A stretch of 64,000 bases of DNA from CBDFKB01 sp965248715 (GCA_965248715.1 CBDFKB010000005.1:186001-250000), one strand, 5' to 3'. Numbered from the stretch's first letter, positions 35,262 through 44,121 are shown. The notes: generated from the sequence alone by a model not told the origin. Program-made: numbers and translations.

Positions 35262-36704
35262 ATGGCTCAATCCGTCAGCCCCGATCCACGATTGATCAAC
35301 CAGGTGATCGCAAACGTCGGGCGCAAGAATTGCCTTGTCGACGGCGAGGACGACCTGAGAGATCATATCACCGAAAACCGGGATATTTTTACTGGCCGCA
35401 CGGCGATTGTCGCCAAACCGGCTTCGGTGCTGGAGACCCAGCAGATCGTCAAATTGGCGGCGGAATATGGCACGGCGATTGTGCCCCAGGGCGGGCGGAC
35501 CGGGCATATGGGTGGCACGGTACCGTCACCGGACGGGTCTGAGATCGTCATCTCGCTGGAGCGCATGAAGGCAATCCGCGAGGTCGATGTTGAAGGAAAC
35601 CTGATCGTTGCGGAGGCAGGCGTCGTCTTACAGAACCTACAGGACGCGGCGCTAGCCCATGACCGCTTCTTCCCGCTCTCACTGGCCTCCCAAGGCTCGT
35701 GTACCATCGGCGGCAACATCTCGACCAATGCCGGCGGGGTCGGCGTCCTTGCTTATGGCAGCATGCGCGATCAGGTGCTGGGTCTGGAAGTGGTCCTGGC
35801 ATCGGGCGAAATTTGGAACGGCCTTAGCCGGCTGCGCAAAGACAATACTGGCTACAGCCTCAAGAACCTGTTCATCGGCGCCGAAGGCACACTCGGTATC
35901 GTGACGGCAGCTGTGCTTAAACTCCAGCCTAATCTGCGCGGCAAACAGACAGCAATTGCTGCGGTAAATTCGCCTACCGGCGCGCTAGAACTTCTTGGCC
36001 GGGCCCAGCAATTGGTCGGAAGGTCACTGACCACATTTGAACTATTGCCGGAAATCGCCATTGCCACGGTGGTTCGCTTCGTTGCAAGCGCTCGCAGACC
36101 CCTTGAGACCCCCTACCCTTGGTACGTACTGGTGGAGATTTCTTCCGAACGCTCTCAGTCGGATGCAGAAGCGGCGATGGAACTAGTGCTGGAAGATGCG
36201 CTTGAACATGGCACTGTGGTAGATGCGGTGATCGCCCACAGCGGCCGCGAACGCGGTGAGTTTTGGCAAATACGCGAGACCCTGCCATTGGTTCAAAAAC
36301 AACTCGGTGGCTATATCAGTCATGACATTTCGGTGCCGCTCGCCAGTATTCCACAGTTCATTTCGACCACCGAGGGGTTGCTTGAACGGCAATTACCGGG
36401 GGCACGGTTGATGTGTTTCGGCCACCTCGGTGACGGCAATCTGCACTTTAATCTGGTTCAGCCCGAAGAGATCGACACCGCAGCATTTTTACAATTGCGA
36501 CCGGAAATCAACTCCCTGGTCTATGACCAAGTGGTGGCGTTCGATGGTTCTGTTTCGGCCGAACACGGGGTTGGTCTGTTGAAGACTGATCTGATCGCGG
36601 CGATCAAACAACCGGTGGAAATCGACATGATGCGTGCGATTAAGCGGGCGCTTGATCCATTAAATATTATGAACCCGGGTAAAGTGCTTGCGATTGACCG
36701 GTGA
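35262..36704 (+). CDS. FAD-binding oxidoreductase of the GlcD / D-2-hydroxyacid dehydrogenase family
   Basis: A 480-residue flavoprotein of the vanillyl-alcohol-oxidase superfamily. FAD-binding segments are VPQGGRTGHMGGTV and GSCTIGGNISTNAGG, and the C-terminal domain has CFGHLGDGNLHFN and SAEHGVGLLK, characteristic of GlcD, D-lactate and D-2-hydroxyglutarate dehydrogenases. The exact substrate cannot be chosen from sequence. It follows the Sua5 gene by three bases, so the two are co-transcribed. An inverted repeat ATCGGTTT...AAACCGAT (36713-36743) after the stop may be a weak terminator. Confidence 0.93.
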   Translation: MAQSVSPDPRLINQVIANVGRKNCLVDGEDDLRDHITENRDIFTGRTAIVAKPASVLETQQIVKLAAEYGTAIVPQGGRTGHMGGTVPSPDGSEIVISLERMKAIREVDVEGNLIVAEAGVVLQNLQDAALAHDRFFPLSLASQGSCTIGGNISTNAGGVGVLAYGSMRDQVLGLEVVLASGEIWNGLSRLRKDNTGYSLKNLFIGAEGTLGIVTAAVLKLQPNLRGKQTAIAAVNSPTGALELLGRAQQLVGRSLTTFELLPEIAIATVVRFVASARRPLETPYPWYVLVEISSERSQSDAEAAMELVLEDALEHGTVVDAVIAHSGRERGEFWQIRETLPLVQKQLGGYISHDISVPLASIPQFISTTEGLLERQLPGARLMCFGHLGDGNLHFNLVQPEEIDTAAFLQLRPEINSLVYDQVVAFDGSVSAEHGVGLLKTDLIAAIKQPVEIDMMRAIKRALDPLNIMNPGKVLAIDR

Positions 36705-36899
36705 TAATACAATCGGTTTTCCCCTGGCAATAAAGAAACCGATAACCCTAAGTGGATTTGACAAAGCCTTAACCGCGTTCGTTAAGCAGATCGCTCAGCC
36801 TGGGTGCTAAGTTCTGCTGGACGCGGAAAACAAAAACCACCGCGCGATATCGGAGACCGCTCGAAGAAGCCGGCTCTGAAGGGGACAGTGAGGCTCTAC

Positions 36900-37499
36900 A
36901 TGAACGTTGGCGCGATTGCGGGCGTGTGCTCGGCTCCATCATCAAATGCGGCACAGGCAGGTACGGGCGGCAATATTCGCCTTGACCCGTACCGCCTACC
37001 GCACCGCATCTCGATTTCCAATCCCAGCAACAGCGTGAGCGGCGATACCAGTTTTCGCCTTGACCGCCATGGTGCCGTTGTCAAATGCCGACTGGCGGGA
37101 GGGTTCGATCTATCGCTCGCCTTGCCGACACGTGCGTTTGCCGGCATCGCTGCCAGCGCTACCGATAGCGAATTTGGTGCCAGGGTTTGCTTGAAACTGC
37201 ATCACCGCGATCCAGCGCTGTGCATTCCGTTGCTCGACAGCGATGATCTCGATGACATCGCCGCCGACTGGCACGCCTGGAGCCGGATCATGAGATTGCC
37301 GATGTTGGTCAGCGAGCAATGTGGTGATCTCACTCATTTGCAGCAAATGCTGGGCGAGATCATGGTCTCGAACCCGATGCAAAGGCGGCGGCGGGTTACC
37401 TGCGTCAAGCACCGGCCCTGGTTTCTGCGCCGGCGCAAATCCGGCATCGTCGGTCCGCTCACCCGTATCCAAGCGCACGAAATCATCGCTCGAAATTGA
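36900..37499 (+). CDS. DUF6101 family protein
   Basis: A 199-residue soluble protein resembling the DUF6101 family of Hyphomicrobiales. Recognisable parts are IRLDPYRLPHRIS, RLAGGFDLSLALPTRAFAGI, LKLHHRDPALCIPL, DDIAADWHAWSRIMRLPMLV, and a basic tail RRRRVTC...FLRRRKSG. The function is unknown. The start ATG 36900 gives the usual N-terminus; the frame continues upstream to 36804 without match. It stands alone between the oxidoreductase and a repeat. Its presence is one of the better pointers to Hyphomicrobiales. Confidence 0.8.
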   Translation: MNVGAIAGVCSAPSSNAAQAGTGGNIRLDPYRLPHRISISNPSNSVSGDTSFRLDRHGAVVKCRLAGGFDLSLALPTRAFAGIAASATDSEFGARVCLKLHHRDPALCIPLLDSDDLDDIAADWHAWSRIMRLPMLVSEQCGDLTHLQQMLGEIMVSNPMQRRRRVTCVKHRPWFLRRRKSGIVGPLTRIQAHEIIARN

Positions 37500-37506
37500 C
37501 CTGCAT

Positions 37507-37613
37507 CTAGCGCTTGTCACGAAGCGTTGGAATAGCTTCGTCGCGCTATCTGTTTGTTTTGTCGCGTATTCTTATCCGAAAACCACTACACACTTTTCGG
37601 GAATACGCTCTAG
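37507..37613. repeat. CTAG-bounded palindromic repeat (RIME-like), copy 1
   Basis: A 107-bp unit bounded by CTAG at both ends. The left half holds GAAGCG...AGCTTCG, and the right half folds as CGTATTC...CCGAAAA...TTTTCGG...GAATACG. Related copies are at 48993-49099, 58451-58556 and 59847-59952. The right half recalls the RIME/ABC-type intergenic elements of rhizobia. A GGGCCTGTTGACAATTATGG arm is attached to its right end. Confidence 0.85.
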
Positions 37614-37651
37614 GGCCTGTTGACAATTATGGTTGTAGTGTCGGTTTGATA
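37612..37651. repeat. single arm of the GGGCCTGTGGACAATTATGG element
   Basis: GGGCCTGTTGACAATTATGG directly follows the CTAG repeat; the sequence then runs GTGTCGGTTTGAT as in the 17816 element (CCCGGTTTGAT). No second arm is seen. Confidence 0.6.
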
Positions 37652-37715
37652 TTCAATCGTGGATATCAATTGGGCATTTTTCAGGCGGGATTTGCATGGC
37701 CGGTGTTCAGTGTCG

Positions 37716-38987
37716 TCAATTTGTCAACCAATCCGGCATCCGATCGAGCGCGATCAGGTCTTCCAGCCTTTGCCGCGGTCGAACAATTTCGAAGCGCCCA
37801 CCTTTGACCAGCACCTCGGCGACCAGCGGTCTTGTATTGTAGGTGCCGGACTGGACTGCGCCGTAAGCGCCGGCCGAGCCGACTGCGTAAAGATCGGCGG
37901 CGGCCAGTGGCGGCAATTGGCGCTCACGGGCGATGAAATCGCCAGTCTCACACACAGGGCCGACCAGGTCGCCGAACACCGGCTCGGCAGATATAAGCGC
38001 CTCATTGACCGGCACGATCTCATGCCATGCGTCATAAAGTGTCGGCCGGACCAAATCGTTCATCGCCGTATCGCCGATCAGGAAGGTTTTGTCACCGGAG
38101 TTTTTCACATGGATGATGCGACCTACCAAAATGCCAGCATTGCCGCAAATCAGCCGCCCCGGTTCGAAGATCACCATGCAGTCGAGTTGGCGCACATGTT
38201 TCTTGACCACTTCGGCATAGGCGCCGGGGTCGGGCGGCGGCACATTGTCCTTGCGATAGGGAATACCAAGGCCACCGCCAAGATCGACATGGTCGATTGC
38301 GTGGCCGGCAGCACGCAATTCACCGATCAGGCCGGCAAGCCGGGCAAACGCTATATCAAATGGCTCCAATTCGGTAATCTGGCTACCAATATGCATGTCA
38401 ATGCCGGTAACCGAAATCGCCGGCAGTGATGCGGCGAGCGTATAGATTTCGCCAGTTTGTGCGAACGGAATACCAAACTTGTCCTCGCGTTTGCCAGTAG
38501 AGATTTTGGCGTGGGTGCGCGCATCTACATCCGGGTTGATCCGCAATGAGACTGGTGCAGTTTTACCGCAAGCGCTGGCGCGTTCCGACAAGAGGTGCAG
38601 TTCGGCAACCGACTCGACGTTAAAACAACGGATATTGGCAGCAAGGCCGGCATCTAAATCATAGGCATCCTTGCCGACACCGGAGAACATGATTTTGTCC
38701 GGAGCGATACCGGCGTTAAGCGCCCGCATCAGCTCACCGCGCGATACCACGTCAGCACCGCTGCCAAGCCGCGCCAAAGTAGCGAGTACCGCCTGGTTGG
38801 AATTCGCCTTCATCGCATAGCAAACCAGGTTTGGAATGCCGTCAAACGCGCCGCTGAACACCTGGTAGTGGCGCTCAAGGGTCGCGGTCGAATAGCAATA
38901 GAACGGAGTGCCGGCGGCCTCAGCAATCGCCGGTATCGCTACCTGTTCGGCATGCAGCACGCCATCGACATAATCGAAATGATTCAT
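37716..38987 (-). CDS. lysA: diaminopimelate decarboxylase
   Basis: A 423-residue PLP enzyme that makes L-lysine from meso-diaminopimelate. The cofactor lysine is in YAMKANSN, the phosphate-binding glycines in HVDLGGGLGIPY, the arginine/serine site in MHIGSQI, and the substrate cysteine-glutamate in GPVCETGDF. The stop codon is followed by the repeat region at 37507-37651. It is the second gene of the lptM-lysA pair, 49 bases after lptM, an arrangement conserved with argH in alphaproteobacteria. Confidence 0.97.
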   Translation of the reverse strand: MNHFDYVDGVLHAEQVAIPAIAEAAGTPFYCYSTATLERHYQVFSGAFDGIPNLVCYAMKANSNQAVLATLARLGSGADVVSRGELMRALNAGIAPDKIMFSGVGKDAYDLDAGLAANIRCFNVESVAELHLLSERASACGKTAPVSLRINPDVDARTHAKISTGKREDKFGIPFAQTGEIYTLAASLPAISVTGIDMHIGSQITELEPFDIAFARLAGLIGELRAAGHAIDHVDLGGGLGIPYRKDNVPPPDPGAYAEVVKKHVRQLDCMVIFEPGRLICGNAGILVGRIIHVKNSGDKTFLIGDTAMNDLVRPTLYDAWHEIVPVNEALISAEPVFGDLVGPVCETGDFIARERQLPPLAAADLYAVGSAGAYGAVQSGTYNTRPLVAEVLVKGGRFEIVRPRQRLEDLIALDRMPDWLTN

Positions 38988-39036
38988 GGCGCGGGTTCCG
39001 TTGCGGCGGCGCAGGCCGCGCTGGTTGGTTTAGGGC

Positions 39037-39246
39037 TTAGAACAACAAGCCGTCGAGAATGAATGGCCTGTCGGGTTTTTCCTCGCCCACAGCACCGCCA
39101 TCTGCCGTTTTGGTCTCGCCATCTAGCGTCGGCGTTGCCGCGTCAGGCGCCTGCAACGGACCACGACGGCCGCAGGCGGCAAGCGCCAAGACGATCGTGA
39201 AAAGCACCAGGCTTTTTGTCAATGTCCCGGATCTCAGGGTATTCAT
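39037..39246 (-). CDS. lptM: small lipoprotein of the LptM family
   Basis: A 69-residue lipoprotein. The signal peptide ends in the lipobox LAAC (C25) followed by the family's GRRGPLQAP, and the tail is short and acidic. LptM-type lipoproteins assist maturation of the LptD translocon in E. coli. The position between argH and lysA is the standard one in alphaproteobacteria. Repeat copy C lies 46 bases upstream of the start. Confidence 0.88.
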   Translation of the reverse strand: MNTLRSGTLTKSLVLFTIVLALAACGRRGPLQAPDAATPTLDGETKTADGGAVGEEKPDRPFILDGLLF

Positions 39247-39289
39247 GATCTGGATTACTCCGATCGCGCAGCGTGCAGCTTAGGTCCGA

Positions 39290-39298
39290 CTTATACCA
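39290..39298 (-). promoter_or_regulatory. candidate extended -10 promoter of lptM-lysA at the edge of a repeat element
   Basis: On the minus strand the end of repeat copy C plus its flank reads TGGTATAAG, an extended -10-like box in the same place as the one before ispH. The predicted start site would be about 37 bases before the lptM ATG. No -35 box is evident. Confidence 0.4.
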
Positions 39299-39593
39299 AA
39301 AGAACTTGATATTGACCGATTTGACCACGACAATTTTGTCTTCTGACGAGGCGGATTGCGTGCCGTGGTGCCAACCCACCACAAGCGTGATCCAACAAGG
39401 CCAGAGGGCAAAATTGTGTGGCCATTCTACTTTGCAATATCAAACTATTAGAACTTTTCCAGGTGGGGCAAATCGGCTCACCGGCGGCGTTGCGAAGCTT
39501 GCCCGATACCCCAGCATCGCGCTGCGCTCCGCTTCTTGCCGGACAAACCGATTTGCCGCCATCAAATAGGCCAATATCAAGTTCCTTTGGTAC
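39293..39593 (+). repeat. ATACC-family terminal-inverted-repeat element, copy C (301 bp)
   Basis: Same orientation as copy A and homologous throughout. The ends are ATACCAAAAGAACTTGATATTG and CAATATCAAGTTCCTTTGGTAC. The stem GCAAATCGG (39478-39486) with CCGATTTGC (39548-39556) replaces one base pair of the copy A stem on both arms. The stem AATTTTGTCTTCTG (39328-39341) pairs with CAGAGGGCAAAATT. The hairpin GTGGTGCC...CCACCAC is identical to copy A. It fills the 370-bp gap between argH and lptM. Confidence 0.9.
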
Positions 39594-39616
39594 TATTCTC
39601 TAGCAACCCGCAATTG

Positions 39617-41020
39617 TCAAACCTGCTGGCGCCAATGAGCAATCTGTTCACGCACATTTTCTGGCGCGGTGCCACCAAAACTAGTTCGGCTGGCCACCGA
39701 TTGTTCGACCGCCAACACCTGATAGACCGATTGATTGATATCGGGGCAAATCGCTTGCAGTTGGCCGAGTGCCAGTTCGTGTAATTGACAGCCGTTGCTT
39801 TCCGCCAGTTTCACAACCTGACCGGTAACATGATGGGCGTCGCGAAACGGCATTCCGGTTTCACGCACAAGCCAATCGGCAAGGTCGGTGGCGGTGGCAT
39901 AGCCGGCACCGGCGGCAGCAGCCATCGCCTTTGAATTGACGGTCAAGTCGCTAACCATGCCGGTCATTGCTGCCAGGCATAAATGCAACGAGCGCGCAGC
40001 ATCAAACAACGCCTCTTTGTCTTCTTGCATGTCTTTCGAATAGGCCAACGGCAGACCCTTTAGCACGGTCAGCAGGGCGACCAGCGAACCGTTGATACGG
40101 CCGGTTTTTGCCCGCACCAGTTCCGCCGCGTCCGGATTGCGCTTTTGCGGCATGATCGACGAGCCGGTGGAAAACCGGTCAGAAAGGGCAATGAAATTAA
40201 ATTGCGCGGTCGACCACAGCACGATTTCCTCGGCCATGCGTGACAGATGGGTGGCGGTGATCGCAGCAAAAGCGAGATATTCCAGTGCCGCGTCACGATC
40301 CGACACGCTGTCGATCGAATTGCGGGTTGGTTCGCGAAAACCGAGGGTTTTGGCGGTCTGCTCGCGGTCTATCGGATAGCTGGTGCCGGCCAGCGCAGCG
40401 GCACCGAGCGGGCACTCGTCCATGCGGGTAATCGCATCGCCGCAGCGTGACCGATCGCGGCCAAACATTTCCACATAAGCCATTAAATGATGGCCGAAGG
40501 TAACCGGCTGGGCCGATTGTAAATGGGTAAACCCCGGCATCACGGTGGCGGCGTTCACCTCGGCCTTGTCAAGCAAAGCGCTCATCAACCCGGTCAATTG
40601 CGCCAGGTTGGCCGATGCAGCGCGTTTGATCCACAGCCTGAAATCAGTGGCGACCTGGTCATTGCGCGAGCGCGCGGTGTGCAGACGTCCGGCTGCTTGG
40701 CCGATCAGTTCACTCAACCGGTTTTCCACATTCATGTGGATGTCTTCAAGTTGCCGGGAAAAGGTAAAAGCGCCGGTCTCAATTTCTGACAATATCGTGT
40801 CTAGACCGTCGAGGATCAATTTGGCATCTTGGGCATTGATCAACCCTTGCTTGGCCAGCATGCGGGCATGGGCGTGCGAACCTGCAATGTCTTCGGCATA
40901 AAGCACGCGGTCGAAATCGATTGAGGCGTTGATTTCCTCCAGGATCGCATCCGGCCCGGCGTCGAACCGCCCGCCCCACATCTGATTGCTGGCAGAGCCT
41001 TTAGGCATGTTATTCCCCAT
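39617..41020 (-). CDS. argH: argininosuccinate lyase
   Basis: A 467-residue enzyme that splits argininosuccinate into arginine and fumarate. The superfamily signature is GSSIMPQKRNPD, with the HTARSRNDQVATD substrate segment and TAHLQ-like FTHLQSAQPVTFGHH before it. The start is ATG 41020 (GAGG five bases upstream) or ATG 41008 (GGGGA upstream); both are close. The frame continues to 41071, overlapping the divergent tlpA start, which is unlikely. It is divergent from tlpA with an extremely short shared leader, as in many alphaproteobacteria. Confidence 0.97.
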   Translation of the reverse strand: MGNNMPKGSASNQMWGGRFDAGPDAILEEINASIDFDRVLYAEDIAGSHAHARMLAKQGLINAQDAKLILDGLDTILSEIETGAFTFSRQLEDIHMNVENRLSELIGQAAGRLHTARSRNDQVATDFRLWIKRAASANLAQLTGLMSALLDKAEVNAATVMPGFTHLQSAQPVTFGHHLMAYVEMFGRDRSRCGDAITRMDECPLGAAALAGTSYPIDREQTAKTLGFREPTRNSIDSVSDRDAALEYLAFAAITATHLSRMAEEIVLWSTAQFNFIALSDRFSTGSSIMPQKRNPDAAELVRAKTGRINGSLVALLTVLKGLPLAYSKDMQEDKEALFDAARSLHLCLAAMTGMVSDLTVNSKAMAAAAGAGYATATDLADWLVRETGMPFRDAHHVTGQVVKLAESNGCQLHELALGQLQAICPDINQSVYQVLAVEQSVASRTSFGGTAPENVREQIAHWRQQV

Positions 41021-41046
41021 TTGGGCCTCATTCAGGAGATCGACAG

Positions 41047-41709
41047 TTGAGCGATGACATACAAGCGCCAAAAGCGCGCGCGACCAATTATTTGATCCTG
41101 GCGCTAGCGATTATCGCCATTGGCGCTGGGATATACTTCATCATGCAGCCTGCTGGCAACGAGGGTGTTGCGTCGGCCTGCCGCGATGCCGGTACCCGGT
41201 CGGCCCGCCTTGAACCGTTTGCGCACGGCGACATGGCCGGCTTGATACTCCAGGACCAGCCGAAATTGCTTGCCGACCTTTCCTTTCTCGACGGCGCCGG
41301 TGAACCGGTGGAACTTAGCCAGTTTGCCGGCAAAAGCGTTTTGTTGAACCTGTGGGCGACCTGGTGTGCGCCATGTCGCCACGAAATGCCGGCGCTAAAT
41401 GCGCTTGAGCGCGAGCTTGGCAGCGCCGATTTTCAAGTGGTTGCAGTTTCGATCGATCTTGGCGAACCGCACAAGCCGAAAAAATTCTTTGCCGAGGTTG
41501 GCCTCGACGCCATGGCATTCTTCCATGACGGTTCAATGGATGTGTTTAGCGATCTTAAATCCATGGGCATGGCGACCGGCATGCCGACCACGATCCTTGT
41601 GGATGCCAATAATTGCGCGCTAGCGATATTAAACGGGCCGGCAGAGTGGGCAAGCAAGGACGCGATTGCGCTGATCCATGCAGCGATCGCGGCTAACCAA
41701 AGCGGTTAG
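41047..41709 (+). CDS. tlpA: membrane-anchored TlpA-family thiol:disulfide protein
   Basis: A 220-residue protein with an N-terminal membrane anchor (NYLILALAIIAIGAGIYFIM) and a periplasmic thioredoxin-like domain with the active site WATWCAPCRHEMPAL. The family TlpA acts as a reductant in cytochrome oxidase copper-site assembly or cytochrome c maturation. The cis-proline loop is GMPTTILVD. The start is TTG 41047, with GGAG at 41035-41038 eight bases upstream; no in-frame ATG is nearby. The gene is divergent from argH and its last four bases overlap the end of the convergent hydrolase gene. Confidence 0.93.
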   Translation: MSDDIQAPKARATNYLILALAIIAIGAGIYFIMQPAGNEGVASACRDAGTRSARLEPFAHGDMAGLILQDQPKLLADLSFLDGAGEPVELSQFAGKSVLLNLWATWCAPCRHEMPALNALERELGSADFQVVAVSIDLGEPHKPKKFFAEVGLDAMAFFHDGSMDVFSDLKSMGMATGMPTTILVDANNCALAILNGPAEWASKDAIALIHAAIAANQSG

Positions 41710-42650
41710 GCCGCGCCGCCGCCCAACTCAGCGATCGCAGCAATGATATCGTCAAATGCCCGTCGCGCTACTAATGACGAATGGCGCGCCCGCAAATGGC
41801 CGTGCACCAAGCCCTTGTGGATCACACCCCGCGCTTGACCGCCGGCAGCGGTGATGTGAGCGCAATAATTAACCGCATCGTCGGCCAGCGGATCGCATTC
41901 AGCGCCAAATGCGACCGTCGCAGGCAAGCTGGAAAAATCAATATCCAACAAGGGAAAGGCGCGGCAATCGCGATCGCTTGATCCGCCGCCAATCGCATCG
42001 GCGTAGAATTCCAACTCCTTGACCGTCAACAACGGCGCGTTTGCGTGTTCCAAGTACGATCCGCCATGCCGCACGCCGCCGAGCCCGGGATAGATCAGTA
42101 CCTGGCCGGCCGGCGCCGGCATGGTGCCCCGCCGGGCGTGGGCGAGGGCAGCGGCCAGATTGGCCCCGCCGCTATCACCACACAACACAATCGGTAAATT
42201 ATCGGCGCTGGCTAACCATCGATAGGCGGCCTGCACATCGTCAAGCGCGGCGGAAAACGGAAATTCCGGCGCCAGCCGATAGTCGACCGAGACGGTCGCA
42301 AAGCCGGTTCGGGCGCAAATTTCCGCACAAACATCATCATGGCTATTAAGCCCGCCGACCACCAAACCGCCGCCATGGACATACAATACCCGTGCTTGGC
42401 CGGCACTTTCGTTGTGCCGATAAGCCCTTACCGGGACCTGGTGCCCGTCATCTTGCGCCGACAAATCCTCCACACCAATGCCGCTCGGATAGCCATTGAA
42501 AAACGCCCTACACATCGCGTTATAGACTTTGCGCTGTTCAGCAACCGAACGCGTGACCGCATCTGGCGGATAATATTGATTGGTGCGCTCGATGAAGGCC
42601 CAGATTTCAGGGTCGAGCAACCCATCATATTTATTGGCATAGTCGGTCAT
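41706..42650 (-). CDS. alpha/beta hydrolase, hormone-sensitive lipase type
   Basis: A 314-residue esterase-like enzyme. The oxyanion-hole motif is YVHGGGLVVGG, the catalytic serine is in LCGDSGGANLA, the acid likely in GAECDPLADD and the histidine in KGLVHGHLRAR. These belong to the HSL (GDSAG) group, which hydrolyses esters with short acyl chains. No signal peptide. It converges with tlpA, overlapping it by four bases, and lies 18 bases after the M24 peptidase gene on the same strand, so those two may share a transcript. Substrate unknown. Confidence 0.92.
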   Translation of the reverse strand: MTDYANKYDGLLDPEIWAFIERTNQYYPPDAVTRSVAEQRKVYNAMCRAFFNGYPSGIGVEDLSAQDDGHQVPVRAYRHNESAGQARVLYVHGGGLVVGGLNSHDDVCAEICARTGFATVSVDYRLAPEFPFSAALDDVQAAYRWLASADNLPIVLCGDSGGANLAAALAHARRGTMPAPAGQVLIYPGLGGVRHGGSYLEHANAPLLTVKELEFYADAIGGGSSDRDCRAFPLLDIDFSSLPATVAFGAECDPLADDAVNYCAHITAAGGQARGVIHKGLVHGHLRARHSSLVARRAFDDIIAAIAELGGGAA

Positions 42651-42668
42651 GGCCGCGCCTGGCGATTC

Positions 42669-43781
42669 TTACAGGCCGACGATGCGCGGGCCGCGCTCGG
42701 CTGAAGTTAACGATACCCCACCATCTTCGGTGACCAAAAAATCATCCTCGATCCTTATCCCGATCCGGCCCGGCAGATAAAGCCCAGGCTCGATCGTAAA
42801 CACCATGCCGGGAACCAGTTCGGTGTGGTTGCCGACCATGATCTGCGGCGCTTCATGCACGTCCATACCAAGTCCGTGGCCGGTTTTGTGAACGATGAAT
42901 TCGCCAAACGGTGAGTTTCGCAGCACCTTAGTCACCGCAACATCGACATCGTGCGCGGTCGTGGCACTGGTGACCATCTCACGGCCGCGGGCGTTGGCGC
43001 CGAGCACGGTTTCGTGGATAGCAGTGAATTCGACGCTGACATGTTCAAGATAAACCGTTCGGGTGATATCGGCGTTATAGCCAGCGTAAGTCGCGCCGAA
43101 ATCGATCAGCAGCGGGTCGCCTGGCTGCAACCGCCGTTCGCGGCTGCTCGTTCCATGCGGGTCGGCTGCCGCCGCCCCGCTCAGCACCAAAGGAGCAAAG
43201 GCGACGCCGTCCGCGCCCTGGTCCAGCATCGCGCTCACCAAGGTTTGGCAAATTTCGACTTCACTGATACCGCGTTCGACCACTTTAAGGGTGGTTTCCA
43301 GCGCCGCCTCGGAGATGCGGATCGCCTCGCGCAGCAGATTGATTTCAGCATCGTCCTTGATAAGGCGCATGGCAGAAATCAATTCCTGCGCATCCTCTAC
43401 CGAACCGTTACCCACATGATGGCGCAGGGCTTCGGCTTCGAACATTCGCATGCGCAGGCCTTCGACGCCGATCCGTTTGCCGGGCAATGCCGCCACCGCG
43501 TCAGCCATTGCGCGGTCATAACCATCACTGTCGCGCCAATAATGGGTTTCGCCGCCGGGCCCGGTACTTTGCCATTTGCCACGCTCAAGCGATGGCATCA
43601 CCGCCGTGACCGTTGCCTCGTTATCGATAAACAAGATCGTCGGGCGTTCCATCAAATGAAATTTGATCCCGGTCAGATAGAAAAAATTGGCGCCGGGCAC
43701 CATTGCCACCGCGTCGAACCCTTTAGCGCCGAGCGCTTCTCCAAGTCGTTGCCGGCGCATTGTAAAATCAAATTCAGTCAT
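42669..43781 (-). CDS. M24 family metallopeptidase (Xaa-Pro peptidase type)
   Basis: A 370-residue cytosolic peptidase with a creatinase-like N-terminal domain and a pita-bread C-terminal domain. All five metal ligands are visible: the two aspartates in LIDFGATYAGYNADITRTVY, the histidine in HKTGHGLGMDVHEAP, and the glutamates in VFTIEPGLYLPG and IRIEDDFLVTEDGG. It probably removes N-terminal residues before proline, but creatinase-type or DMSP lyase functions occur in the family. The start is ATG 43781. A 283-bp inverted-repeat element lies upstream. Confidence 0.93.
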   Translation of the reverse strand: MTEFDFTMRRQRLGEALGAKGFDAVAMVPGANFFYLTGIKFHLMERPTILFIDNEATVTAVMPSLERGKWQSTGPGGETHYWRDSDGYDRAMADAVAALPGKRIGVEGLRMRMFEAEALRHHVGNGSVEDAQELISAMRLIKDDAEINLLREAIRISEAALETTLKVVERGISEVEICQTLVSAMLDQGADGVAFAPLVLSGAAAADPHGTSSRERRLQPGDPLLIDFGATYAGYNADITRTVYLEHVSVEFTAIHETVLGANARGREMVTSATTAHDVDVAVTKVLRNSPFGEFIVHKTGHGLGMDVHEAPQIMVGNHTELVPGMVFTIEPGLYLPGRIGIRIEDDFLVTEDGGVSLTSAERGPRIVGL

Positions 43782-43838
43782 GATTTGTCGAACCGTTTAG
43801 CGATGAACCCATACCCCTCCAGGGCCGGTTGGGGTTCT

Positions 43839-44121
43839 GGACCCAAGGCCGTGTGGGCGGATTGGTTTTCGACCTGGCGCTTGTCAAATTTTGATCGTGA
43901 ACAGGCGAAAGACGCGCCATGGTGTGACCGACCATCAGTGTCTTTCAACCCATTCACGGGCAAAATTCGCCGGGTCTTTAAAAGATATGGGCAAAATCGC
44001 TCGCCTTGTTGTCGAAAAGCCTCGAAAATGAGGGACATTGTCTGCGTCTTTCCTGCTAAAACCGGACGATTTTGACGCATACCACGTTCAAAATCCAATC
44101 CGTCCACACGGCCTAGGGACC
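43839..44121. repeat. MITE-like element with 27-bp terminal inverted repeats (283 bp)
   Basis: The left end (43839 on, GGACCCAAGGCCGTGTGGGC then GGATTGG) matches the reverse complement of the right end (GGTCCCTAGGCCGTGTGGAC then GGATTGG) at about 24 of 27 positions. No reading frame inside resembles a transposase and no target duplication is evident. It accounts for most of the 441-bp gap between the M24 peptidase and hydroxylase genes. No other copy was found in the window. Confidence 0.75.

Noticed and set aside
36765..36785. Possible CtrA box TTAA-N9-TTAA upstream of the DUF6101 gene
   Set aside because: The spacer is nine bases, not the seven of the known site, and there is no second line of evidence.
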